64,000 bases of DNA from NCBI RefSeq assembly GCF_000935045.1, contig NZ_JYKS01000013.1, positions 35,763 through 99,762 on the forward strand, written 5' to 3'. Source of the stretch: Pseudomonas sp. 10-1B (lineage in GTDB: Bacteria; Pseudomonadota; Gammaproteobacteria; Pseudomonadales; Pseudomonadaceae). The position numbers and the translations under genes were made by a program. Positions within the stretch are counted from its first letter, which is position 1. Each line of letters begins with the position of its first letter. Below, one piece after another: positions 7,716 through 16,808 of this stretch. A model generated the notes under the pieces. It searched no databases. It was given only the letters and a program-made list of their open reading frames with translations, and was not told the DNA's origin.

Positions 7716-8822
7716 TCAGTGCCCCCGCAGAAACTCCACCATCCTCCGATTCACCTCTTCAGCCGCCTCCATCTGCACCATATGCCCAGCTTCCGCCAGC
7801 ACCAGCACCTCAGCCTCCAAACCTTCGGCATGGCTGGCCGGGATGATCGCGTCCTTGCCGCCCCACATCACCAGCACCGGGTGCTGCCCCAGTACCTCGC
7901 GCAGGTCGTGGCGCTGCTGGTCGCCGTCGGCGAGCGCCGATGCCAGCTGTTGCAGGGCCTGGTCCACACCTTCCAGGCGCTTGAACTTGAGCATGTCCTC
8001 CAGCATCTGCCGGGTGACCAGCGCCGGGTCGGCGAACAGCTGTACCATCTGCGGCTTGAGCGCATTGCGGTTGGCGGCGGCGACGAAACCTTGCAGGTAC
8101 TGCCCGTTGATCGCCTCGCCCAGGCCGGCACTAGCCACCAAGCTCAGGCTGGCCACCCGTTGCGGCGCCAGGCGCGCCACGTTCAGGCTCACCGCGCCGC
8201 CCATGGAATGGCCCGCCAGGTGCGCCTTGGCGATGCCCAGGTGGTCGAGCAGGGCCAGTACGGCTTCGCTCAACTCATCCAGGTCACCGCGCTGCAGGAC
8301 CTTGGCCGACTCGCCGTGCCCCGGCAGGTCGAGGGCGATCACGCGGCGCTCGGCCGCCAGCGCCGGGTGATTGAACAGCCAGTTGTTCAGGTCGCCGCCA
8401 AAGCCGTGCACCAGCACTAGCGGGGTGTCGCCTTCGCCCAGTTCGAACCAGCGCAGCAGGCGGCCGTCTACTTCAGCCTTCTGCGGGGCTGGCCCCTGGG
8501 CCTGGTCGGCGCCACCTTCGGCAATGAATTCGGCCTGGAAGCGCTGCACCACGGCATCGATTTCAGCATCTGTGGCTTCGCCTTCCACCACCACCGCCAG
8601 CAGTGCGCCGACCGGCAGGGTTTCATCCGGCTTGGCTACCTGGCGGCGCAGCACCCCGCTGAACGGCGCTTCGACGCTGCTGCTGATCTTGTCGGTCTCG
8701 ACGTCCAGCACCTCGTCGCCCTTGTCGATTTCGTCACCTTCCTGCTTCAGCCAGGTGTCCACCCGGCCCTCGGTCATCGACAGGCCCCATTTGGGCATGG
8801 TCAGGGTATGGATCTGGCTCAT
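7716..8822 (-). CDS. acoC: Acetoin dehydrogenase complex E2 component (lipoyl domain plus alpha/beta-hydrolase)
   Basis: A 368-residue protein. The N-terminal lipoyl domain carries the attachment Lys45 in VETDKISSS. After a linker, the C-terminal domain (about 130-368) is an alpha/beta-hydrolase fold with VHGFGG, nucleophile GHSMGG (Ser206), Asp324 and His347, instead of the usual CAT-type acyltransferase domain; this is the known architecture of Pseudomonas and Ralstonia AcoC. It accepts the acetyl group from cleaved acetoin and passes it to CoA. It overlaps acoB by ATGA. The E3 subunit gene and the bdh gene are not next to it. Confidence 0.95.
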   Translation of the reverse strand: MSQIHTLTMPKWGLSMTEGRVDTWLKQEGDEIDKGDEVLDVETDKISSSVEAPFSGVLRRQVAKPDETLPVGALLAVVVEGEATDAEIDAVVQRFQAEFIAEGGADQAQGPAPQKAEVDGRLLRWFELGEGDTPLVLVHGFGGDLNNWLFNHPALAAERRVIALDLPGHGESAKVLQRGDLDELSEAVLALLDHLGIAKAHLAGHSMGGAVSLNVARLAPQRVASLSLVASAGLGEAINGQYLQGFVAAANRNALKPQMVQLFADPALVTRQMLEDMLKFKRLEGVDQALQQLASALADGDQQRHDLREVLGQHPVLVMWGGKDAIIPASHAEGLEAEVLVLAEAGHMVQMEAAEEVNRRMVEFLRGH

Positions 8823-9841
8823 GCGGCACTCCTTGCGGCGTTGATCACCTTGCGCACGGCGGCCTCGATCTTCGCCGCATCAGGGATGTACAGGTCTTCC
8901 AGGGCATCGGAGAACGGCACCGGGGTGTGCGGTGCGGTGACCATTTCGATAGGGCCCTTGAGCGCGCCGAAAGCCTTCTGCGCCACCAGCGCACTGATGT
9001 CGGTGGCGATGGAGCAGCGCGGGTTGGCTTCGTCGATCACCACCAGGCGGCCGGTCTTTTCCACACTTTCCAGAATGCTGTCCTCATCCAGCGGGCTGGT
9101 GGTGCGCAGGTCCAGCACTTCGCAGTCGATGCCTTGGCGGGCCAGGTTGTTGGCGGCCTCCAGCGCCACATGCACCATGCGCCCGTAGGTGACCAGGGTC
9201 ACGTCGTCGCCATCGCGCAGGAAGTTGGCTTCGCCGAACGGTACGCTGTACACCTCTTCCGGCACCTCGCCCTGCATGCTGTACAGCAACTTGTGCTCGC
9301 AGAAGATCACCGGGTCGTTGTCGCGGATAGCCTGGATCAGCAGGCCCTTGGCATCGTAAGGGGAGGACGGGCAGACCACCTTCAGGCCGGGGATGTGCGT
9401 CCACAACGAGGTGAGCATCTGCGAGTGCTGGGCCGCTGCGCGCAGGCCGGCGCCGTACATGGTGCGCATCACCAGCGGGGTGACCGCCTTGCCGCCGAAC
9501 ATGTAGCGGAACTTGGCCGCCTGGTTGAGGATCTGGTCCAGGCAGCAGCCGGCGAAGTCGACGAACATCAGTTCGCACACCGGGCGCAGGCCCTGGGTGG
9601 CGGCACCAACGGCAGCGCCCACGTAACCGATTTCCGACAGCGGCGCGTCGAGCACGCGGCCCGGGAACTGGTGATACAGGCCTTTGGTCACGCCCAGCAC
9701 GCCACCCCAGGCGTCATCCTCGCCGGGTGCGCCGGCACCGCCGGCCACGTCCTCACCAATGATGAACACCGTGCTGTCGCGGCGCATTTCCTGGGCCAGG
9801 GCTTCGTTGATGGCCTGCTGGTAGCTGATCTTTCTTGCCAT
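8819..9841 (-). CDS. acoB: Acetoin:2,6-dichlorophenolindophenol oxidoreductase (E1) beta subunit
   Basis: A 340-residue transketolase-like beta subunit of thiamine-diphosphate E1. Landmarks are FIIGEDVAGGAGAPGEDDAW near the N-terminus, DAPLSEIGYVGAAVGAA (with the Glu that activates ThDP), and the C-terminal EVLDLRTTSPLDEDSI. With AcoA it cleaves acetoin into acetaldehyde and an acetyl group. It lies 33 nt downstream of acoA and overlaps acoC by 4 nt, so the stoichiometric subunits are translationally linked. Confidence 0.96.
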   Translation of the reverse strand: MARKISYQQAINEALAQEMRRDSTVFIIGEDVAGGAGAPGEDDAWGGVLGVTKGLYHQFPGRVLDAPLSEIGYVGAAVGAATQGLRPVCELMFVDFAGCCLDQILNQAAKFRYMFGGKAVTPLVMRTMYGAGLRAAAQHSQMLTSLWTHIPGLKVVCPSSPYDAKGLLIQAIRDNDPVIFCEHKLLYSMQGEVPEEVYSVPFGEANFLRDGDDVTLVTYGRMVHVALEAANNLARQGIDCEVLDLRTTSPLDEDSILESVEKTGRLVVIDEANPRCSIATDISALVAQKAFGALKGPIEMVTAPHTPVPFSDALEDLYIPDAAKIEAAVRKVINAARSAA

Positions 9842-9874
9842 GGTGGTTCTCCTGTTGTTCTTGTAATCCGCGGC

Positions 9875-10852
9875 TCAGGGGTAGGTGACGTAGACGTCGG
9901 TGAGCAGGTCGGCGGGCTGTGGCTTGGGATCGGACTTGGCGCGGCGCACGGCGTCTTCGATCAGGTCCTCGACGCGGGCGTCGATGGCATCCAGTTGCTC
10001 GGCGCTGAGCAGGCCGGCACGGGTGGTCTTGTTGCGGAACTGCAGCAGGCAGTCGCGGGACTCGCGCAGGTTCTTCACTTCATCGGGCGCGCGGTAGGTT
10101 TGCGCATCGCCTTCGAAGTGGCCGTAGTAGCGGCTGAGCTTGACCTCGATCAGCGACGGCCCTTGCCCGGCGCGGGCGCGTTCGATGGCGGCGCCGGCGG
10201 CCTCATGCACGGCAAAGAAGTCGAAGCCGTCGATGGTCACCCCCGGCATGCCAAAGCCAGCGGCGCGGTCGGCGATATGGTCGCAAGCCACCGACCAGGT
10301 CGAGGCGGTGGCCTCGGCATAGCCGTTGTTCTCGGCGACGAAGATGCACGGCAGGTTCATGATCGACGCCAGGTTCATGGCCTCGAACACCGCGCCTTCG
10401 TTGGAGGCGCCATCGCCAAAGAAGGCCACCGACACGTCGTCGCGGCCCTTGATCTTGGCCGCCAGAGCGGCCCCGGCCACCAGCGGTGCGCCGGCACCGA
10501 CGATGCCGTTGGCGCCGAGCATGCCTTTTTCCAGGTCAGCAATGTGCATCGAGCCGCCTTTGCCGCCGCACACGCCAGTCTTCTTGCCGTAGATCTCGGC
10601 CATCATGCCGTACACGTCTACACCCTTGGCGATGCAGTGGCCGTGGCCGCGGTGGGTCGAGGCGATGCAGTCGCTGTCGCGCAAGTGGGCCATGACCCCG
10701 GCGGCGGAGGCTTCTTCGCCGGCATACAGGTGGACGAAGCCAGGGATCTCGCCGGTGGCGAACTCCACGTGCAGGCGTTCTTCGAAGGCGCGGATGGTGC
10801 GCATCACTTCATAGGCATGCAGCAGTTGTTCGGTACTGAGTTGATTGGACAT
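9875..10852 (-). CDS. acoA: Acetoin:2,6-dichlorophenolindophenol oxidoreductase (E1) alpha subunit
   Basis: A 325-residue E1 alpha protein. The thiamine-diphosphate motif runs from GDGASNEGAVFEA to the terminal NN of VAENN; HLYAGEEASAAGVM and the phosphorylation-loop-like YYGHFEGDAQTYR are typical. The start at 10852 (MSNQLSTEQLLHAYEVMR) follows a GGAG site; the longer open frame upstream lies in the acoX C-terminal region. It forms the catalytic alpha-beta heterotetramer with AcoB. The gap to acoX is 22 nt. Confidence 0.95.
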   Translation of the reverse strand: MSNQLSTEQLLHAYEVMRTIRAFEERLHVEFATGEIPGFVHLYAGEEASAAGVMAHLRDSDCIASTHRGHGHCIAKGVDVYGMMAEIYGKKTGVCGGKGGSMHIADLEKGMLGANGIVGAGAPLVAGAALAAKIKGRDDVSVAFFGDGASNEGAVFEAMNLASIMNLPCIFVAENNGYAEATASTWSVACDHIADRAAGFGMPGVTIDGFDFFAVHEAAGAAIERARAGQGPSLIEVKLSRYYGHFEGDAQTYRAPDEVKNLRESRDCLLQFRNKTTRAGLLSAEQLDAIDARVEDLIEDAVRRAKSDPKPQPADLLTDVYVTYP

Positions 10853-10874
10853 CTTGTTGTTCTCCAGGGTTGTC

Positions 10875-11930
10875 TCAACACGGGTTTGCAGGGTGCAGTC
10901 GGTGGCCACGCGGGACGGCCAGCAGGTGATGGCGGGCGGCATGCGCCAGCACGGCCTCGACGTCCACGCTCAAGGGGCCTTGGTGGTCGAGGGTGACGGT
11001 GGGTGTGTCGTGCTCGGCAAATTCGATTTCGCGTTCACCGTCCAGGGCCAGGGTGCCGCTGGCCAGGCTCAGGCGATGGGCGACGCCGGGCGTCAGTGGG
11101 CCGCTGGCCGTGATGCCGCAGCCTTGCAGCAGGCCGGGCGCCAATGGCGCGAGCAGCGCCTGTTCGGCACCGGGGTTCAGGCGTACCCAGGCGCCGTGCG
11201 GGTCCTGGCGCGAAACCGGGCACCACAGGCCGCACAGGGCCGACAGGCCGATGGCATGCGGCTCGGCAAAACAGGCGAAGACTTCGCTGAGGTCCTCGCT
11301 GCGGCTGAGCGCCCGGGCGCCGATGAAGCGCTGGGGCGACACTGCCACCTCCACCAAGGCCCACTCGGCAAGCTGTTGCTCGGGCACCTTCACCAACAGG
11401 CGCTTGTTGCGGCGCAGGCCGATACTGGCCGGCACCTGGCCGCTGGCGAGCAAGCCACCCGCCAGGCCGGCGCTGGTGGCTTCGCGCAGTTCGGGGAAGG
11501 CATTGTTGGTGCCGGTGGACAGGGTCAGCAGCGGCACGTCCCCGGCTTCGGCGGCGACTGCCTTGTGCGTGCCGTCGCCGCCGAGCACGGCGATCATCGC
11601 CACGCCGCGTTCGACCATGCGCCGGGTGGCCAGGCGGGTATCGGCAACGGTCTGAGTCAGTGGCAGGTCGAGTATCTCGATGGCCGGCCAGTGCTGGTCA
11701 CGGGCAACCGGGCCCTGGCTGCCCTTGAGCACGGCGGCGGCGATGCCGGTCATGTCGCTGGGCAGCAGCACCTGGCCGATGCCGGTGGCACCGAAGGCGG
11801 CGAGCAGGCGCTGGATCGCCGAGGCCTTGTCGGTGCTCGAATAGAGCCCGGCATTGGCGGTCAGGCGGCGCAGGTCGCGGCCAGAGGCAGGGTTGGCGAT
11901 GATGCCGACGGTCGGCGCGGGTAGCGGCAT
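10875..11930 (-). CDS. acoX: AcoX, NAD-kinase-like protein of acetoin operons
   Basis: A 351-residue protein with the diacylglycerol/NAD-kinase motifs NPASGRD near the N-terminus and GGDGTHK in the middle, plus LSTGTNNAFPE. AcoX is conserved as the first gene of aco operons, but its exact reaction is not established. I start it at the ATG 11930, which has GAGGTG five bases upstream, rather than at 11957. It is the promoter-proximal gene: a perfect-spacing sigma-54 promoter ends 34 nt upstream. Confidence 0.92.
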   Translation of the reverse strand: MPLPAPTVGIIANPASGRDLRRLTANAGLYSSTDKASAIQRLLAAFGATGIGQVLLPSDMTGIAAAVLKGSQGPVARDQHWPAIEILDLPLTQTVADTRLATRRMVERGVAMIAVLGGDGTHKAVAAEAGDVPLLTLSTGTNNAFPELREATSAGLAGGLLASGQVPASIGLRRNKRLLVKVPEQQLAEWALVEVAVSPQRFIGARALSRSEDLSEVFACFAEPHAIGLSALCGLWCPVSRQDPHGAWVRLNPGAEQALLAPLAPGLLQGCGITASGPLTPGVAHRLSLASGTLALDGEREIEFAEHDTPTVTLDHQGPLSVDVEAVLAHAARHHLLAVPRGHRLHPANPC

Positions 11931-11963
11931 GGCGCACCTCGTATTTTTGTTTGCCAAGGCAGG

Positions 11964-11979
11964 AGCAAGCGCGGTGCCA
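11964..11979 (-). promoter_or_regulatory. Sigma-54 (-24/-12) promoter of acoXABC
   Basis: Minus-strand sequence TGGCACC-GCGC-TTGCT matches TGGCACG-N4-TTGCW with one mismatch. It is 34 nt upstream of the acoX start and faces acoR, which encodes a sigma-54 activator. Confidence 0.88.
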
Positions 11980-12017
11980 GCTTTCTTCTTGCTGGCTGAA
12001 GTGCGCGCGCCAGAGCG

Positions 12018-12043
12018 GTTTGCTTGCGCTCAGGCAAGCAAAC
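12018..12043. repeat. 10-bp inverted repeat GTTTGCTTGC-N6-GCAAGCAAAC
   Basis: Perfect arms with spacer GCTCAG lie between the acoX promoter and the upstream activator sites. There is no T-run on either side, so it is not a terminator. It may be an operator or a looping-related site. Confidence 0.6.
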
Positions 12044-12057
12044 CTGGCAGCGCTGGC

Positions 12058-12117
12058 GAGACGCTGGGTGCCAGCGCGGAGCCGACGTTGTCGAGACATT
12101 GAGACGCTGCGTCTCAA
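12058..12117. promoter_or_regulatory. Candidate AcoR enhancer (upstream activating sequence)
   Basis: The core is a perfect 9-bp inverted repeat with a one-base centre, TTGAGACGC-T-GCGTCTCAA, at 12099-12117. Related half sites occur at 12058-12066 (GAGACGCTG) and 12092-12097 (CGAGAC). It lies about 120 nt upstream of the -24 element of acoX and just before acoR, the usual place for an enhancer of a sigma-54 activator. AcoR binding is inferred. Confidence 0.6.
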
Positions 12118-12213
12118 GCCAGCCGGTAATCACACAGTGCTTGTCGGGGCATGCGCGGAAGCGCTTAATGGCCGGACAACGATAAAAACAGCAACGAGAA
12201 CCGGAGGGCCTGA

Positions 12214-14067
<1,854 letters not shown>

Positions 14068-14091
14068 GGCCTGGGGCTGCTTTGCAGCCCA

Positions 14092-14173
14092 ATCGCCGGC
14101 AAGCCAGCTCCCACCCCGACCGCATCGACCTCAAGTCATGTGCAGTACCTGTGGGAGCTGGCTTGCCGGCGAT
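14092..14173. repeat. Class C REP doublet
   Basis: ATCGCCGGCAAGCCAGCTCC and its inverse GAGCTGGCTTGCCGGCGAT enclose a spacer (CGACCGCATCGACCTCAAG...TGTGCAGTACCTG) that is shared with the doublets at 38.9, 40.6 and 47.9 kb. Confidence 0.88.
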
Positions 14174-14189
14174 GAGGCCCTGACAGGCA

Positions 14190-14220
14190 ATAAAAAACCC
14201 CGGAACAAGTCCGGGGTTCT
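14190..14220 (-). terminator. Rho-independent terminator of the aroQ-accBC unit
   Basis: On the minus strand, AACCCCGGA-CTTG-TTCCGGGGTT is followed by a T-run, about 20 nt after the accC stop. On the plus strand the stem is followed by only two Ts, so it may act weakly for acoR as well. Confidence 0.85.
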
Positions 14221-14239
14221 GCTACATCACACTACACGA

Positions 14240-15595
14240 TCACTCCTGGTTGGCCAGTTTGTGCTCGAGGTAGTGAATGTTGACGCCGCCTTTGCAGAAA
14301 CCGTCATCACGCACCAGGTCGCGGTGCAGCGGGATGTTGGTCTTGATGCCGTCGACGACGATCTCGTCCAGGGCATTGCGCATGCGCGCCATGGCTTCGT
14401 CGCGGTCCTTGCCGTAGGTGATCAGCTTGCCGATCAGCGAGTCGTAGTTCGGCGGAACCGAATAACCGCTGTACAGGTGCGAATCGACGCGCACGCCGTT
14501 GCCGCCTGGAGCGTGGAAGTGCTTCACCGTGCCTGGGCTCGGGATGAACTTCTTCGGGTCTTCGGCGTTGATCCGGCACTCCAGCGAGTGGCCGCGGATC
14601 ACTACGTCTTCCTGGCGGAACGACAGCTTGTTGCCAGCGGCGATGCTCAGCATCTCCTTGACGATGTCGATGCCAGTGACCATCTCCGACACCGGGTGCT
14701 CAACCTGCACACGAGTGTTCATCTCGATGAAGTAGAAGCGGCCGTTTTCGTACAGGAACTCGAAAGTACCCGCACCACGGTAGCCGATCTCGATGCACGC
14801 ATCGACGCAGCGCTTGAACACTTCCTGACGGGCGTTCTCGTCGATGCCCGGGGCTGGTGCTTCTTCCAGCACCTTCTGGTGACGGCGCTGCAGCGAGCAG
14901 TCACGGTCGCCCAGGTGGATGGCGTTGCCCTGGCCGTCGGACAGAACCTGCACTTCCACGTGGCGTGGGTTGGTCAGGAACTTCTCCAGGTAGACCATCG
15001 GGTTGCCGAAGGCAGCACCGGCCTCGGTACGGGTGAGCTTGGCCGAGGCGATCAGGTCCTCTTCCTTGTGCACCACGCGCATGCCGCGACCACCACCGCC
15101 ACCGGCGGCCTTGATGATCACCGGGTAGCCGACGTCACGGGCAATCGCCAGGGCGACTTCTTCGTCTTCCGGCAGCGGGCCGTCGGAGCCCGGTACGGTC
15201 GGTACGCCCGACTTGATCATCGCGTCCTTGGCCGAAACCTTGTCGCCCATCAGGCGAATGGTGTCGGCTTTCGGGCCGATGAAGGCGAAACCGGATTTTT
15301 CCACCTGCTCGGCGAAATCGGCGTTTTCCGCCAGGAAGCCGTAACCCGGGTGGATCGCGGTGGCGCCGGTCACTTCGGCGGCAGCGATGATCGCCGGGAT
15401 ATGCAGGTAGGAATCCTTGGACGATGCAGGGCCGATGCAGACCGACTCGTCTGCCAGGCCCAGGTGCATCAGTTCACGGTCGGCAGTGGAGTGCACGGCG
15501 ACGGTCTTGATACCCAGCTCTTTGCAGGCACGCAGGATCCGCAGGGCAATTTCCCCGCGGTTGGCGATCAGGACTTTTTCGAGCTTCCCAGACAT
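14240..15595 (-). CDS. accC: Biotin carboxylase subunit of acetyl-CoA carboxylase
   Basis: A 451-residue ATP-grasp protein that carboxylates the biotin on AccB with bicarbonate and ATP, the first step of fatty acid synthesis. Landmarks: [20 protein letters not shown] at the N-terminus, the glycine-rich [12 protein letters not shown] loop, and the [15 protein letters not shown] active-site segment. The ATG at 15595 is used because the family starts at [15 protein letters not shown]; a longer frame runs upstream into accB. It is 17 nt downstream of accB. Confidence 0.97.
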   Translation of the reverse strand: MSGKLEKVLIANRGEIALRILRACKELGIKTVAVHSTADRELMHLGLADESVCIGPASSKDSYLHIPAIIAAAEVTGATAIHPGYGFLAENADFAEQVEKSGFAFIGPKADTIRLMGDKVSAKDAMIKSGVPTVPGSDGPLPEDEEVALAIARDVGYPVIIKAAGGGGGRGMRVVHKEEDLIASAKLTRTEAGAAFGNPMVYLEKFLTNPRHVEVQVLSDGQGNAIHLGDRDCSLQRRHQKVLEEAPAPGIDENARQEVFKRCVDACIEIGYRGAGTFEFLYENGRFYFIEMNTRVQVEHPVSEMVTGIDIVKEMLSIAAGNKLSFRQEDVVIRGHSLECRINAEDPKKFIPSPGTVKHFHAPGGNGVRVDSHLYSGYSVPPNYDSLIGKLITYGKDRDEAMARMRNALDEIVVDGIKTNIPLHRDLVRDDGFCKGGVNIHYLEHKLANQE

Positions 15596-15612
15596 CGTTG
15601 GCTCTCCGCGAT

Positions 15613-16074
15613 TCAAACGATGGTGAACAGCGGCTGGTCGAACTCAACCGGCTGGCCGTCTTCTACCAGGATGGCGTCGATGACACCGCCAATATCGGCT
15701 TCGATGTGGTTCATCATCTTCATGGCTTCGACGATGCACAGGGTGTCGCCTTTCTTCACGGTCTGGCCCACTTCAGCGAAGTTCGGCGAGGTCGGCGAAG
15801 GCTTGCGGTAGAAGGTACCGACCATTGGCGAACGGACCACGGTGCCTTTCAGGGCCGGGGCGGCGGCAGCGGCTTCGGCAGCCGGGGCAGCAGCGGCAAC
15901 CGGGGCGGCAACAGGAGCAGCAGCTACTGGAGCCGGTGCGAAGTACTGTTGGGCAGCTGGGGTTTTGCTGTGACGGCTGATACGGACCGACTCTTCGCCT
16001 TCCTTGATCTCCAGTTCGTCGATGCCAGACTCTTCCAGCAGCTCGATCAGTTTCTTGACTTTACGGATATCCAT
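15613..16074 (-). CDS. accB: Biotin carboxyl carrier protein of acetyl-CoA carboxylase
   Basis: A 153-residue BCCP. The C-terminal biotinyl domain carries EAMKM with the biotinylated Lys119, and the BCCP thumb segment lies before it. Residues 45-75 are an Ala/Pro-rich flexible linker. The N-terminus [20 protein letters not shown] is the dimerisation helix of the family. It is followed by accC at 17 nt and preceded by aroQ with a 99-nt spacer that contains a strong hairpin. Confidence 0.97.
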   Translation of the reverse strand: MDIRKVKKLIELLEESGIDELEIKEGEESVRISRHSKTPAAQQYFAPAPVAAAPVAAPVAAAAPAAEAAAAAPALKGTVVRSPMVGTFYRKPSPTSPNFAEVGQTVKKGDTLCIVEAMKMMNHIEADIGGVIDAILVEDGQPVEFDQPLFTIV

Positions 16075-16143
16075 TAATCATCAACTCCCAAAGGTTCGGT
16101 CAGGGGGCGAAATACAAAAAAACGTAACTGAACGTTTCTCTCG

Positions 16144-16169
16144 AACCCTGGCCCACTGAGGCCAGGGTT
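16144..16169. other. Hairpin in the aroQ-accB spacer
   Basis: AACCCTGGCC-CACTGA-GGCCAGGGTT is a perfect 10-bp stem. In the direction of aroQ-accB transcription (minus) it has no T-run after the stem, while the opposite strand has TTTT. It may stabilise or attenuate the mRNA rather than terminate fully. Confidence 0.55.
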
Positions 16170-16173
16170 TTCA

Positions 16174-16629
16174 TCATTTGGGCTGTGCGTTGGCAGCCAG
16201 TTGTTCCAGCGCGGACTCCAGGGCCAGGCGATAACCGCTGGCGCCCAGGCCGCAGATCACCCCTACGGCGACATCGGAAAAGTAGGAGTGGTGACGGAAC
16301 GGTTCGCGTTTGTGCACGTTGGACAGGTGCACTTCGATGAATGGGATGCTCACCGCAAGCAATGCGTCACGTAATGCGACGCTTGTATGGGTGAAAGCAG
16401 CCGGATTGATCAGGATGAAGTCCACACCCTCGTTGCGTGCGGCGTGAATGCGGTCGATCAGTTCGTATTCGGCGTTGCTCTGCAGGTACTGCAGATGGTG
16501 GCCTGCGGCGCGGGCACGTTGCTCCAGGTCCTGGTTGATCTGGGCCAGGGTCACGGCGCCGTAGTGGCCAGGCTCGCGGGTGCCGAGCAGGTTGAGGTTG
16601 GGGCCGTGGAGCACCAGTAGCGTTGCCAT
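16174..16629 (-). CDS. aroQ: Type II 3-dehydroquinate dehydratase
   Basis: A 151-residue type II dehydroquinase that converts 3-dehydroquinate to 3-dehydroshikimate in the shikimate pathway. The N-terminus has [18 protein letters not shown] with catalytic Arg18 and Tyr23, then [17 protein letters not shown] and [19 protein letters not shown] with the catalytic His. The start at 16629 is the family start; an open frame extends 49 codons upstream through the promoter region. It heads the aroQ-accB-accC order that is conserved in gamma-proteobacteria. Confidence 0.97.
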   Translation of the reverse strand: MATLLVLHGPNLNLLGTREPGHYGAVTLAQINQDLEQRARAAGHHLQYLQSNAEYELIDRIHAARNEGVDFILINPAAFTHTSVALRDALLAVSIPFIEVHLSNVHKREPFRHHSYFSDVAVGVICGLGASGYRLALESALEQLAANAQPK

Positions 16630-16750
16630 CTGCGGATTCCTTGGATTTGTAGGGCAATTCGACACAGCGCGGCGAGTGTGCCGTAAAGCGACGGCAAGTG
16701 TCCAGTTCCCGGCAATAGCCAGCACGATGTCCGAGGTTCGCGCGAAGTAT

Positions 16751-16776
16751 GTGACCAAATAATTAAATCTGGTCAC
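16751..16776. promoter_or_regulatory. Palindrome GTGACCA-N12-TGGTCAC upstream of aroQ
   Basis: Perfect 7-bp arms flank an AT-rich centre (AATAATTAAATC), 122-147 nt upstream of the aroQ start and 33 nt downstream of the dsbD stop. The shape suggests a dimeric regulator site overlapping a promoter for the aroQ-accBC unit. The regulator is unknown. Confidence 0.45.
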
Positions 16777-16808
16777 TCAGGCGAGGATTTTTCACGGTTA
16801 GCGGGAAG

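Noticed and set aside
8927..10996. 689-codon plus-strand frame over acoB and acoA
   Set aside because: Antisense of two well-conserved E1 subunits; no ribosome site.
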